A stretch of DNA of 64,000 nt from Streptomyces sp. NRRL F-5135 (GTDB taxonomy: Bacteria > Actinomycetota > Actinomycetes > Streptomycetales > Streptomycetaceae), in assembly GCF_000719775.1 (NCBI RefSeq), contig NZ_JOHR01000009.1, positions 124,001 through 188,000 of the forward strand, read 5' to 3'. Positions 1-8,056 of the stretch are shown here, piece after piece. The position numbers and the translations under genes are program-made. Every line of letters starts with the position of its first letter. Within the stretch, counting starts at the first letter, position 1. The notes below the pieces were generated by a model. That model ran no database searches. It was given only the letters and a program-made list of their open reading frames with translations, and was not told the origin of the DNA.

Positions 1-1188
1 ACCCCAGCCGGGGCCGACGCCTACGGCGGTGTGGACTTCTCCACCCTGGAGATGCGGTATATCTCCGACGGGCTGGACGGCCTCAGCTATGCCTACTCCG
101 GTACGACGCTCCCCGACGAGTACCAGCAGGACCCCGGCCTCGGCGCGCGGGTCGTCCAGGATTTCGGCACGGATCTGCGGACCTGGCTGGCACTGGACCC
201 GCAGAAGTTCTGGGTCAATCTCAATCCCGCCGAACCGGACCGGATCGTCGACGCCGCCCTCGGACGGACCAACGCCGGCCGGGTGATGCTTGAGGCCGAC
301 CTCCAGATGAAACGGACGAAGGCGAAGATCCTTCACCCCGATGCGGAAACCGGAAAACGCTTCTGGCGGGACATCCGGCCGTCTGCAAACGGTTCCCTCT
401 GCCTCTCCTCCCGCATGTGGATCGTGCCGGGGAAGATCGAGGTCCATGAGAACGGCGAGGCGCTGCACATCCTCGAAGCGCCGCTCGACGTGAAGACGGA
501 GTCCCTGAACGTCGACGACCCCGACGCGGGGTCGTGCGACACCGACCCCGTGGCCGACGCCCACAACGAGAACCTGGAACGGACCCTCGTCCTGCCCGAG
601 ATCAGGAAGGCGGTCAACACCGCACCCGAGTACGCGCCCCTGCGCCGGGCGTTCCTGGCAAGGATCATCGCCCAGTGGGTCAGGAAGCGTCACCAGCAGG
701 GCCACCGGACGTCCTTCGACGGTGTGATCGACAGCGAGGAACCGGGTGAGTCCACACACGGTGGCCGGAGCCCCAAGGATGTCTTCGACGACTACGTCCA
801 CTCCTACCGGCACAAGGAGTTCGATGTCACCCGCAGGACGACCGAGGGACGGGTCACGCGCGTCACCCGGTACGTATACGGCGGCGCGGACTTCACCCGG
901 GTCGATCTCACCACTGTCGGGAAGGTGGACATGCGCGAGCGGTACCCGCAGTTCGTTGAATCCGCACAGGCTTCCGTCGAACGGCAGGTGACCGCCGCCG
1001 ACGGTTCCGTCTGGTTGGGTGGTTCGACCATCCCCGCGGAGGAGGGTTTCTGGAGCAGCCTCAAGGACGACGCCGTCCGAATGACGGGCGGGAACGGTTT
1101 CGTCCTGTCAATGACGGCTCTCGTTCTGGGCGGACTTCTCCTCAAACTCCGCAGCCGTCTGCGCCGGCGCGGCCGGCCCTCCGCCTGA
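1..1188 (+). CDS. Surface protein with C-terminal membrane anchor (5' partial)
   Basis: The reading frame is open from base 1, so the N-terminus lies outside the window; the first in-frame GTG at 31 is unlikely to be the real start. The visible 396 codons are hydrophilic, with mixed charge and a DDPDAGSCDTDP acidic patch. Near the C-terminus a single hydrophobic segment (GFVLSMTALVLGGLLLKL) is followed by an arginine-rich tail, RSRLRRRGRPSA. That is the layout of a protein exported and held by one C-terminal transmembrane helix with a positive cytoplasmic stop. I do not recognise the family and assign no function. A strong hairpin follows 20 bases after the stop. Confidence 0.75.
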   Translation, partial: TPAGADAYGGVDFSTLEMRYISDGLDGLSYAYSGTTLPDEYQQDPGLGARVVQDFGTDLRTWLALDPQKFWVNLNPAEPDRIVDAALGRTNAGRVMLEADLQMKRTKAKILHPDAETGKRFWRDIRPSANGSLCLSSRMWIVPGKIEVHENGEALHILEAPLDVKTESLNVDDPDAGSCDTDPVADAHNENLERTLVLPEIRKAVNTAPEYAPLRRAFLARIIAQWVRKRHQQGHRTSFDGVIDSEEPGESTHGGRSPKDVFDDYVHSYRHKEFDVTRRTTEGRVTRVTRYVYGGADFTRVDLTTVGKVDMRERYPQFVESAQASVERQVTAADGSVWLGGSTIPAEEGFWSSLKDDAVRMTGGNGFVLSMTALVLGGLLLKLRSRLRRRGRPSA

Positions 1189-1208
1189 CCAGTCCCACCG
1201 GCGCCGTT

Positions 1209-1242
1209 CGGCTGGGTCCCGGGCTGCCCCGGGACCCAGCCG
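1209..1242 (+). terminator. Perfect 15-bp hairpin after the surface-protein gene
   Basis: CGGCTGGGTCCCGGG (1209-1223) pairs perfectly with 1228-1242 around a 4-base loop. There is no T-run after it, which is common for Streptomyces terminators. It sits 20 bases past the stop codon at 1188. Confidence 0.7.
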
Positions 1243-1313
1243 CATGACGTGCCGGACGTTGCCTAGCCTCGCGCTTTCATGAAGGGGGCTGTCCGGCAGG
1301 CGGTCAGGAAAGC

Positions 1314-1362
1314 TGAAAGTGCCCCTGACCAGCAAGAATGAGGATTGTCGAGGTCCATGTTA
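1314..1362. mobile_element. Solo left-end remnant of an IS1380-type element
   Basis: The stretch starting GAAAGTGCC and carrying ATGAGGATTGTCGAGG closely matches the left end of the IS1380-type element at 4467-4520 (GAAAGTGCC, then ATGAGGCTTGTCTAGG). No transposase follows; after about 50 bases the sequence changes to the C-terminal half of an IS5 transposase. It is best read as a scar where an IS1380 copy was deleted or recombined. The right boundary is approximate. Confidence 0.5.
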
Positions 1363-1597
1363 CAAATACCGCCGACTCGTCTGGGACCTCGGCGTGAAAC
1401 CGCTGATCGCCCGCCGTGGCACCGAGCACGGCTCCGGCCTGGGCACCCAACGCTGGGTCGTGGAGCGCGCGTTCGCTCACCTGCACTGTTTCCGTCGACT
1501 GCGGATCCGCTGGGAGATACGCGACGACATCCACGAAGCCTTCCTCACCCTCGGATGCGCACTCATCTGCTGGCGACGCCTGAAGGCATCCCGGTAG
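1363..1597 (+). pseudogene. IS5-family transposase, C-terminal fragment
   Basis: The frame reads KYRRLVWDLGVKPLIARRG, then RWVVERAFAHLHCFRRLRIR and a tail ending CALICWRRL. This is the DDE C-terminal third of IS5-family (IS427-like) transposases, including the late WVVER region with the catalytic glutamate. The start of the protein is missing, so it cannot be active. The matching N-terminal third lies on the opposite strand at 3872-4242; only about 55 residues between them are absent. That arrangement suggests one element split by an inversion. Confidence 0.75.
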
Positions 1598-1603
1598 GAG
1601 TGC

Positions 1604-2443
1604 TCAGGTGATGTCGTCGACAAGAGCCTCAAGGTGGCGCTCTCCGTCGCGGGTGTGCGCGCCGGCGGCCAGTGCAGCCTTCGCTAGGCGGGTTGCAGCG
1701 GGCTCACTGAAGAGTCCGCTGAGAAGCTCGTCGGCCTTCCTCAGGCCGTCGGTGGTCGACTCGGCCGCGGTGTCGACCGCTTCGGTCGCGGCGCGGGCGA
1801 CGCCCGGCGGCAGAGCGGCGATGCGGGCGGCGAGAGTATCGACGACGTGGTCGAGTTCGGTGTCCGGCACGGCCCGGTTCGCCCATCCGATCCGTTCCGC
1901 GGTCGCGGCATCGATCAGCTGCCCGCCAAGGATGATCTCCAGAGCGCGTGCGCGACCCACGAGACCGGGCAGGTATGCAGTGCCCCCCGCGCCCGGGATG
2001 ATTCCCAGTCGGCACTCCATCTGGGCCATTCCGGCGCGCTCGAGCGATGCGAACCGCATGTCCATCGCGGACAGCAGTTCCGCACCGCCGCCGCGTGCCA
2101 GTCCGCGCAGCTTGGCGATGGTGATCTGCGGCAGCGACCGGATGCGTTCGTGGAGCCGCATCATCGGGTTGAGGGACTGGTCCTGGTCGGGTGCGACGGG
2201 GAGGGCAACGAACGCCGCGGGGTCGTCGGCAGTCGTCATGTCGCCGTGCGCGACGAAGAAGTCCCGATCCGCGCTGTCAAAAACGATCACCCGGATGTCG
2301 TGGTCGCCGGACATGGTGTCCGCGAAGCGGTCCAGGTCCGTCATCAGGGCGGCATCGAGCAGATTGACGGGAGGGTTGTCGATCACGACGTGCGCCACGC
2401 CGCTGGTGAGAGAGATCTTGAGGGTCGAGTACGCGTCAGTCAT
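1604..2443 (-). CDS. Enoyl-CoA hydratase/isomerase family protein
   Basis: A 279-residue crotonase-fold protein. It has the early strand motif VAHVVIDNPPVNLLDAALM, an oxyanion-hole region IAKLRGLARGGGAELLSAMD, and the later GIIPGAGGTAYLPGLVGRA segment, where family members carry the catalytic acid. Crotonases act on acyl-CoA thioesters in the cytoplasm, but the exact substrate cannot be told from sequence. It is divergent from the HxlR gene at 2539 with a 95-bp gap holding an inverted repeat, so HxlR control is likely. It sits between IS fragments, so it may have arrived as cargo of the island. Confidence 0.85.
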   Translation of the reverse strand: MTDAYSTLKISLTSGVAHVVIDNPPVNLLDAALMTDLDRFADTMSGDHDIRVIVFDSADRDFFVAHGDMTTADDPAAFVALPVAPDQDQSLNPMMRLHERIRSLPQITIAKLRGLARGGGAELLSAMDMRFASLERAGMAQMECRLGIIPGAGGTAYLPGLVGRARALEIILGGQLIDAATAERIGWANRAVPDTELDHVVDTLAARIAALPPGVARAATEAVDTAAESTTDGLRKADELLSGLFSEPAATRLAKAALAAGAHTRDGERHLEALVDDIT

Positions 2444-2471
2444 GATTCCCGTTCCGCTGTCAGGTCATTAG

Positions 2472-2502
2472 GTATCTGATGTATATCTAGTAGTACGGAT
2501 AC
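2472..2502. promoter_or_regulatory. Candidate HxlR operator between divergent genes
   Basis: GTATC (2472-2476) and GATAC (2498-2502) form the ends of an imperfect inverted repeat; 8 of 12 positions per arm pair. It lies midway between the enoyl-CoA hydratase start (2443) and the HxlR start (2539). The segment is AT-rich compared with its surroundings, as expected for a promoter. HxlR proteins usually bind inverted repeats next to their own gene; the assignment here is inferred from position. Confidence 0.45.
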
Positions 2503-2538
2503 ACTTCAACGAAATCAGGTATCGCGAGGGAGACCGAC

Positions 2539-2898
2539 GTGCCCGAAGTGGAGCTCAACGGCGACGGCCGGCAGCTGCTCGACCAGGTCTTCGACAAGTG
2601 GTCCTTGCTGGTACTGGCCGCATTGTGCGACCGTCCCCGACGCTTCAACGAACTCCGGCAACACATGCCCGCTGTCACCCCGAAGTCACTGACCGCATGC
2701 CTGCGACGACTGGAGCGCAACGGCATGGCCGAGCGAGCGGTCGTATCCACGGAACCGGTGGCGATCGAATACCGCATCACTCCCCTGGGCCGAACCCTTC
2801 GGCCCCCTGTGCACGCCGTACTGGAATGGGCCGTCGGCCACCTCGACGCGGTCGAAGCCGCCCGCTGTCACTACGACAAGCGACGTGCGGACAAGTGA
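2539..2898 (+). CDS. HxlR-family transcriptional regulator
   Basis: A 119-residue winged-helix protein of normal family length. DKWSLLVLAALCDRPRRFNEL is cut here to DKWSLLVLAALCDRPRRFNE, the family signature helix pair; the recognition helix follows (TPKSLTACLRRLERNG) and then the wing (YRITPLGRTL). The GTG start is supported by GAGGGAGA at 2525-2532. HxlR proteins are small dimeric DNA-binding regulators that often sense reactive aldehydes or quinones. The divergent enoyl-CoA hydratase is the obvious target. No cysteine in the helix-turn-helix hints at a redox switch. Confidence 0.88.
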   Translation: MPEVELNGDGRQLLDQVFDKWSLLVLAALCDRPRRFNELRQHMPAVTPKSLTACLRRLERNGMAERAVVSTEPVAIEYRITPLGRTLRPPVHAVLEWAVGHLDAVEAARCHYDKRRADK

Positions 2899-3089
2899 CA
2901 TCCCGGCGTGTCCAGCGCAGGACGGTGCCAGAACCCCCAACTCGTGATGCCGAGCCGTTCGCTGTGTGCGGCCAGGGTCAGACCCGTACCAACGATCGCC
3001 CAGCCGATCCGGGCCAATAGCCAGGATGAGCTCGGCCCTCGCCGCACCATCGCGACACCCTGGGCGAACTGCTGCTGCTCGACAGCCAC
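2871..3089 (-). CDS. Possible small membrane protein fragment
   Basis: A 72-codon minus-strand frame with one hydrophobic helix (SWLLARIGWAIVGTGLTLAA) preceded by basic residues and followed by SERLGITSWGFWHRP. It overlaps the end of the HxlR gene by 28 bases and lies against the broken left edge of the IS3 remnant. It could be a real small single-pass protein or debris of a larger gene. No family is recognised. Confidence 0.3.
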   Translation of the reverse strand: MAVEQQQFAQGVAMVRRGPSSSWLLARIGWAIVGTGLTLAAHSERLGITSWGFWHRPALDTPGCHLSARRLS

Positions 3090-3111
3090 TGTCGCCTGAA
3101 AGGCATTCCGT

Positions 3112-3832
3112 CAGGAGTTCTTATGGCGTCCGCCGGATCACCCGCGCACTGCGGCGCAAGGGCGTCCACGTGGCCCGCTGCACCGTCGAGCGGCTGATGA
3201 CCGAGCTGGGCCTGGAGGGCGTCATCCGCGGCCGGCGGCGCCGCACCACCGTGCCGGAGCCGTCGGCACCCAGGCCGCCGGACCTGGTCGACCGTGACTT
3301 CACCGCGAGCCGGCCCGACCAGCTCTGGGTGGCCGACATGACCTATGTCCGTACCTGGACGGGCTGGGTGTACATGGCGTTCGTCCTGGAGGTCTTCTCC
3401 CGGACGATCGTCGGATGGCAGGTCGCAACCCACATGCGAACCGAACTCCCGCTGGACGCGCTGGAGATGGCGCTGTGGCGCAGACGGATCAAGAAGGGCT
3501 CCGGACTGATCCATCACAGCGACCGCGGCTCGCAATACGTATCCATTCGCTACACCGACCGGCTCGCCGGGATCGGCGCCGCTGCCTCGGTCGGCTCCGT
3601 CGCAGACAGCTACGACAACGCGATGGCCGAGGCGCTCAACGGCACCTTCAAGGCCGAGCTGATCGAGATGCAAGGGCCATGGCGGGACTTCGACCAGGTC
3701 GAGCGGGCGATCTTCCAGTGGGTCACGTGGTACAACGAAGAACGCCTGCACTCCGCACTCGACTACGTATCGCCCGCCGAGTACGAACGCGACTGGTGGC
3801 GACAACAGGGAACCACCCCGCAGTCCGCCTGA
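3112..3832 (+). pseudogene. IS3-family transposase OrfB, 5'-truncated
   Basis: Recognisable IS3 OrfB begins at SYGVRRITRALRRKG near 3112 and runs to a normal C-terminus. The full DDE core is present: WVADMTYVRT (first D), HHSDRGSQY (second D) and AMAEALNGTFKAELIE (E). The N-terminal helper region and all of OrfA are missing, so the element is dead. An IS3-type right end, reading TGAGCTGCCCCGA on the minus strand, ends with the expected CA at 3870-3871. It abuts an IS5 transposase that it interrupts. Confidence 0.85.
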
Positions 3833-3871
3833 AACAAGACCGCCGGACTCTACGAAAGTCGGGGCAGCTCA

Positions 3872-4242
3872 GTTCTTGCTGCCCGGCCGTGCGCGGTCGA
3901 CCGGGCTGGGACCGCTTTTGGGCCCCGCCGGGCCGCGCGGACGTGCGAGGAATCGATCACCGCCCGCTCCCAGTCCAGCTGGTTCCTGGACCGCAGCTCG
4001 TTCAGCAGCAGCTGGTGGAGCTGGTCCCATACGCCGGCCTCGTTCCAGGCCGCAAGGCGCCGCCAGCAGGTCATGCCCGAGCCGAAGCCCAGCTCCTGGG
4101 GCAGGTACTCCCATTGGATGCCGGTGTGCAGGACGAAGAGGATCCCGCACAGCGCCTGCCGGTCCGGCGCCCGTGGTCTGCCCTCGACTTTCTTCGGACC
4201 CGGCTTCGGCAGCAACGGCTCTACCAGCGACCGCCAGTTCAT
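3872..4242 (-). pseudogene. IS5-family transposase, N-terminal fragment with slippery site
   Basis: The frame starts MNWRSLVEPLLPKPGPKK and carries the IS5/IS427 signatures FVLHTGIQWEYLPQELGFG and the DDE first aspartate in AVIDSSHVRAARRG. At about 3920 the coding frame must shift by -1 to continue as KSGPSPVDRARPGSK. The shift point is C CCA AAA G, a textbook slippery heptamer, so this is probably the programmed OrfA/OrfB frameshift of the family rather than damage. The gene then ends abruptly at the IS3 right end (3871). The middle and C-terminal part is lost. Confidence 0.8.
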
Positions 4243-4460
4243 CCGACACGATCCACGGCCGCGACTGACGATTTCCCATACTCGGACATACGAGTAGAGA
4301 GGCCGACAGTCTCATGATCAGCAGCTTTTGTTAGAGCCAGTAAGCCGCACAACCAGCCGCGTCCGCGGCTTGACAATCGCATAGGGAGGTTCCTGAAACA
4401 GGAGATCCACCAGAGCTAACCTCCGCGTTTCACTTGCGGCCGTGTCCGGATCTTGAGCGG
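4243..4460. other. Remnant sequence between IS5 and IS1380
   Basis: Bases 4243-4300 should hold the terminal repeat of the IS5 fragment. From 4318 to about 4440 a minus-strand frame reads SETRRLALVDLLFQEPPYAI and ends RLTGSNKSC with a TGA. It may be the tail of a chromosomal gene cut by the IS1380 insertion, but no family is recognised. Confidence 0.35.
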
Positions 4461-4466
4461 AAACGC

Positions 4467-4537
4467 GAAAGTGCCTTCTGAGCTGGGATGATGAGGCTTG
4501 TCTAGGGCTTCTGTCACCACAGCAGGAAGGCACTTTC
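4467..4537 (+). promoter_or_regulatory. Inverted repeat that hides the transposase ribosome-binding site
   Basis: GAAAGTGCCTTC (4467-4478) is perfectly complementary to GAAGGCACTTTC (4526-4537). The second arm contains the Shine-Dalgarno AGGAAGG (4524-4530), 10 bases before the GTG start at 4541. A transcript entering from outside the element would fold and mask the site; one started inside would lack the left arm. This resembles read-through protection known for other insertion sequences. Confidence 0.6.
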
Positions 4538-4540
4538 TGC

Positions 4541-5944
4541 GTGCACACTACCGGGTCGCGTCCCAAGCTCGTCGTATCAGCCGACGGTCGCGGGGTGGTC
4601 AGTCATGCCGGGTCCCGTCTGCTGGCCGATCTCGCCGATGCCACCGGCCTGACCACGGCCTTCACGAACGCGCTGCGCCATCTGCGACCGCGCGGCACCG
4701 GTCACGCCCCCGGCCGGATCGTCTTGGACTTGGCGGTGATGCTGGCCGACGGCGGGGAGGCGATCACCGACCTGGCCCTGCTGCGGGACCAGGCCGAGGT
4801 GTTCGGCCCGGTCGCGTCCAATCCCACCGCGTGGCGACTGCTGGCGGGTATCAATCCGGCCGCACTCGGCGCTCTGCGCGCGGCCCGTGCCGCCGCCCGC
4901 GAGGTCGCCTGGCTGCAAGCCGACGAGAGGCGGGAGGCAATACCGGCCTCCCGTGCAGGCGGACGCGAACTGTCGGGTCTGGTCCTGGACATCGACGCCA
5001 CCCTGGTCACCTGCCACTCCGAGAAGGAGCACGCGGCGCCGACCTACAAACACGGCTTCGGCTACCACCCACTGCTGTGCTTCCTCGACAACACCGGCGA
5101 GGCCCTGGCCGGCCTGCTGCGGCCCGGCAACGCCGCGGCCAACACCGCCGAGGACCACATCACCTTGCTCGACGCCGCGCTCGCCCAGCTCCCCGACGCC
5201 CACCGCCACGGCACCAACATCCTCATCCGTGCGGACAGCGCCGGATCCGCCAAAGCGTTCCTGGCCCACATCCGCGCCCTGCGCTCGGGCGGGATCCACA
5301 CATCCTTCTCCGTGGGATGGTCCATCACCGAACCGGTCCGCCGAGCCATACGCCAGTTGCCCGACCAGGTCTGGCACCCTGCCCTCGAACAGGACGGCAC
5401 CCTGCGGGAAGGCGCCCAGGTCGCCGAGCTCACCGGCCTGGTCGACCTACCGAGCCTGCCCGAAAACACCCGGATCATCGTCCGCCGCGAGCGCCCGCAT
5501 CCCGGCGCCCAGCTGTCCCTGTTCGATCTGGACGAAGGCATGCGCCACCAGGTCTTCCTCACCGACACCCCCTACGGCGAAGGCTCATTGCAGCACCTGG
5601 AAGTCCGCCACCGCGCGCACGCCCGCGTCGAGGACCGCATCCGCTGCGGCAAGACCACCGGCTTCGGCCGCTTCCCCTCCCGACACTTCCACGTCAACCA
5701 AGCGTGGCTGGAGCTGTCCCTGACCGCCCTCGACTTGCTCGCCTGGACTCGCCTCCTGCTGCTGGAGGGCGAATTGGCAGCCGCCGAGCCGAAGAAGCTC
5801 CGCTACCGGCTGCTGCACGCAACTGCCCGCATCACCCGCGGCGGACGCCGCATGAACCTGCGGATCGCCGCGACCTGGCCCTGGCGAAACGAGCTGACCA
5901 GCGCATTCGCCCGCCTAGCGGCGCTGCCACGGCCAGCCACCTGA
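4541..5944 (+). CDS. IS1380-family transposase
   Basis: A 467-residue transposase of the usual IS1380 length. It opens with the N-terminal RPKLVVSADGRGVVSHAGSR, then the DDE core: LVLDIDATLVTCHSEKE with the first aspartate, KHGFGYHPLLCFLDNTGEAL, and ILIRADSAGSAKAFLAH with the second aspartate. A C-terminal block around RIRCGKTTGFGRFPSR and ALDLLAWTRLLLLEGEL is also typical. The GTG start follows AGGAAGG at a good distance. No stop or frameshift is seen, so it is probably functional. Expression is likely limited by the hairpin over its ribosome-binding site. Confidence 0.92.
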   Translation: MHTTGSRPKLVVSADGRGVVSHAGSRLLADLADATGLTTAFTNALRHLRPRGTGHAPGRIVLDLAVMLADGGEAITDLALLRDQAEVFGPVASNPTAWRLLAGINPAALGALRAARAAAREVAWLQADERREAIPASRAGGRELSGLVLDIDATLVTCHSEKEHAAPTYKHGFGYHPLLCFLDNTGEALAGLLRPGNAAANTAEDHITLLDAALAQLPDAHRHGTNILIRADSAGSAKAFLAHIRALRSGGIHTSFSVGWSITEPVRRAIRQLPDQVWHPALEQDGTLREGAQVAELTGLVDLPSLPENTRIIVRRERPHPGAQLSLFDLDEGMRHQVFLTDTPYGEGSLQHLEVRHRAHARVEDRIRCGKTTGFGRFPSRHFHVNQAWLELSLTALDLLAWTRLLLLEGELAAAEPKKLRYRLLHATARITRGGRRMNLRIAATWPWRNELTSAFARLAALPRPAT

Positions 5945-6095
5945 ACGTCGGCACCATCCCTGCACGCCCACGACCCGAGGAACCCTGGAGACACCGACCC
6001 ACGCGTCGGGCCTCGACCATGCCCGCCCGGCAGCCAACGATCAGAAACCCCACTTCACAGCCATCACTCCAGCTCAGCCACCCGAAACGAAACGG

Positions 6096-6324
6096 GGAGG
6101 CTAGAGTTCGACAGGTCTTTGTGCATGTCAGCAACGCGTCGCCTCCTATGGCATGTGAGTTACGTGGCAGGGAGCAGGTTGCGGAGCGCTCGGTCGTGCG
6201 CTTGGCGCCGGTAGAGCCACGACGAGCCCAGGGCCAGTTGGAGCGAGCCTTCTACCTGAAATGCGATCTCACGAACTGGGCGAAGAAGCCGCAGCATTCG
6301 TTCTGAGGTAGCTAATGTGACGGC
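6096..6324. other. Gap between IS1380 and the GGRGI gene
   Basis: No convincing gene is present. A minus-strand frame ending at 6161 reads VEGSLQLALGSSWLYRRQAH and may be the tail of a gene broken by the insertion. A plus-strand GAGGTAG at 6305-6311 lies 13 bases before the next ATG and is a weak ribosome-binding site. Confidence 0.35.
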
Positions 6325-7443
6325 ATGCCAGCACCCGCGCGTGTTCCCATCGGCACAGATTTCGGAGCCCTCGTCACCGTTGCCGAGCCCACAAGTGTCC
6401 TCACCCCGTCCGGGCGACGGCGCCGGTACGTGAAGTGCCGCTGTGCCTGCGGCAGGGCTGTGGAGATCCTTCTTGAGAATCTCCGCAGCGGGCACAGCAC
6501 AACATGCGGGTGTGCCCTAGCCGGGGGATCTTCGGCGAGGGAGGCCCTTGCCATCGGCACCCGTTTCGGGCGCTGGTCCATCGCGAGCGCGCCAGTCTGG
6601 GAGCCGATCCCCGGCCGGCCGTACGCGCAGCGGGCTCTCTACGACTGCATCTGCGACTGCGGAACCAGACGCCGTCTACGCGAGCACAATCTGCGGCAGC
6701 GCAGTCGTTCATGCGGCTGCCAGCGCAGCGAGAGCATCTCAGCGCTGAAGGGCACAACCAGGACCGGGAACTACCGAACGGTGCAGATCGAGGTTGGGAC
6801 GCGCTTCGGCCGATTTACGACACTCGAACCGCCGTTCCTGCAAACACGCGGGAACGGCAGTAGGCACTCGGTGGTCAAGTGTCGATGCGACTGCGGGAGC
6901 GAGCGGACCATCACCGCGAACAACCTGCTCAACGGCAATTCGGCCTCCTGCGGCTGTCTGCAGCGAGACATCGCCTCAGCGGCGAACACCCTTCACGGTG
7001 CGACGGTGGCCCGACGTGGCAAGGTCGACGACCCAGACAGCGCACGGCTCTACACCATCTGGCAAGGTATCAAGGACCGGTGCAATCGGAAGACACACCC
7101 GGCGTGGCCGCGGTACGGCGGCCGCGGCATCAGTATCTGTGCAGAGTGGAGGAACGACTTCTCCGCGTTCAAAGCATGGGCTCTTAAGCACGGTTACGCC
7201 GTTGGCTTGGAGTGCGACCGTGTCGATCCCGATGCCGGTTACTGTCCGGAAAACTGCCGCTGGATCACAAAACGGAAGAACATCGAGCACATGCGCAGGG
7301 CTTGGGGCGACGACCTTGATCAGCGGCTCATCGCAGAGGCCAAGCGTAGGGGGATCGGTCCGTACGAGCTGATCTCTCAGGCAGTCCGCACCTTCCTTGG
7401 TGAGCCGAGCGACGCCGATGACCGCGCCGCGATGGAACTGTGA
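6325..7443 (+). CDS. Triple zinc-knuckle, GGRGI/HNH-like phage-type protein with ribbon-helix-helix tail
   Basis: The 372-residue protein has three internal repeats (about residues 8-63, 76-132 and 156-211). Each opens with an IGTRFGR-like strand and ends with a C-x-C-x-C-G and S-x-x-CGC cysteine pair, typical of a zinc ribbon. Residues 241-320 hold the motif seen in many phage HNH/AP2-like DNA-binding proteins: RLYTIWQGIKDRC, RYGGRGISICAEW and DRVDPDAGYCPENCRWIT. The tail (329-360, LDQRLIAEAKRRGIGPYELI) looks like a ribbon-helix-helix domain. DNA binding is likely; cleavage is possible but unproven. It lies between an IS and a recombinase module and ends 2 bases before a convergent gene. Confidence 0.7.
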   Translation: MPAPARVPIGTDFGALVTVAEPTSVLTPSGRRRRYVKCRCACGRAVEILLENLRSGHSTTCGCALAGGSSAREALAIGTRFGRWSIASAPVWEPIPGRPYAQRALYDCICDCGTRRRLREHNLRQRSRSCGCQRSESISALKGTTRTGNYRTVQIEVGTRFGRFTTLEPPFLQTRGNGSRHSVVKCRCDCGSERTITANNLLNGNSASCGCLQRDIASAANTLHGATVARRGKVDDPDSARLYTIWQGIKDRCNRKTHPAWPRYGGRGISICAEWRNDFSAFKAWALKHGYAVGLECDRVDPDAGYCPENCRWITKRKNIEHMRRAWGDDLDQRLIAEAKRRGIGPYELISQAVRTFLGEPSDADDRAAMEL

Positions 7444-7444
7444 G

Positions 7445-8056
7445 TCAGGTTGGCGACGCTTCTCCGTTGCTCTGGGCCTTGATCATTCGGCGGAGGCTGG
7501 TCCGTACCGCACCGAGCTCGTGCTCCAGATCGGTGACATGGCGCTCGAGGCCGGACTTCGCGACAGTCACTTCGTGCAGGTTCGCTTGGAGGCGGGTGTT
7601 GGCCTCGGTGAACTCCTGGACGCGGGTGGCAAGGTCCCGCGTGCCGAGTTGGTCGAGTTGTTGGCCGAGGTGGCGGCGGACGGTTTGCTGCAGCTGGTCG
7701 CGCTCGTCGCGGAGTCGGCGGATCTCCTCGCGGGCGAGTGCAAGGTCGGCGCGAAGGCCCGCAGGGCTGACCTGAGCCATCGTGGCCGACTGCGGTCGCG
7801 TGGACCGCTGCTGGTGGATGGCGGACGCGATGTGTTCGCGCACTCCGTCGGCGTAGGTGAGCCACGTTGAGACGTTGGCGGCGCGAGCCACGGCGGCGAA
7901 GGTGATGGGGTCACCGTTGCTCGCCATCTCTTGGACGGTCTCCAAGACGCGAGCGCGTTTCGTGCGGCTGTCGCGACGGCGGGCCTCGCGCAGGACCTGG
8001 GTCGGTGTTCGGCTGGCCGAACCGCTGGTGGACGAAGCCGTGGGGTGAGGGCTCAC
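7445..8056 (-). CDS. DUF6262/TnpC-like coiled-coil accessory protein
   Basis: The protein is 203 residues from the GTG at 8056. It begins with a basic region (VLREARRRDSRTKRARVLET), a small helix-turn-helix-like stretch (PITFAAVARAANVSTWLTY), then a long coiled coil from LRADLALAREEIRRLRDERD onward. This is the third component of Tn554-like TnpA-TnpB-TnpC modules. The start overlaps the TnpB stop by four bases (GTGA), indicating translational coupling. The coiled coil probably tethers the recombinases or sets orientation; its exact role is not settled for the family. Confidence 0.8.
   Translation of the reverse strand: MSPHPTASSTSGSASRTPTQVLREARRRDSRTKRARVLETVQEMASNGDPITFAAVARAANVSTWLTYADGVREHIASAIHQQRSTRPQSATMAQVSPAGLRADLALAREEIRRLRDERDQLQQTVRRHLGQQLDQLGTRDLATRVQEFTEANTRLQANLHEVTVAKSGLERHVTDLEHELGAVRTSLRRMIKAQSNGEASPT

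Larger units (their letters stand above)
4461..6095 (+). mobile_element. IS1380-family insertion sequence, apparently intact
   Basis: One full-length transposase gene (4541-5944) is flanked by matching ends. On the left CTGAGCTGG lies at 4479-4487; its reverse complement CCAGCTCAG is at 6069-6077, followed on both sides by a CGAAA-type block. The exact termini and target duplication could not be fixed by eye, so the limits are approximate to about 15 bases. It is the only element in the island with a complete transposase, so it may be the youngest arrival. Confidence 0.7.
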
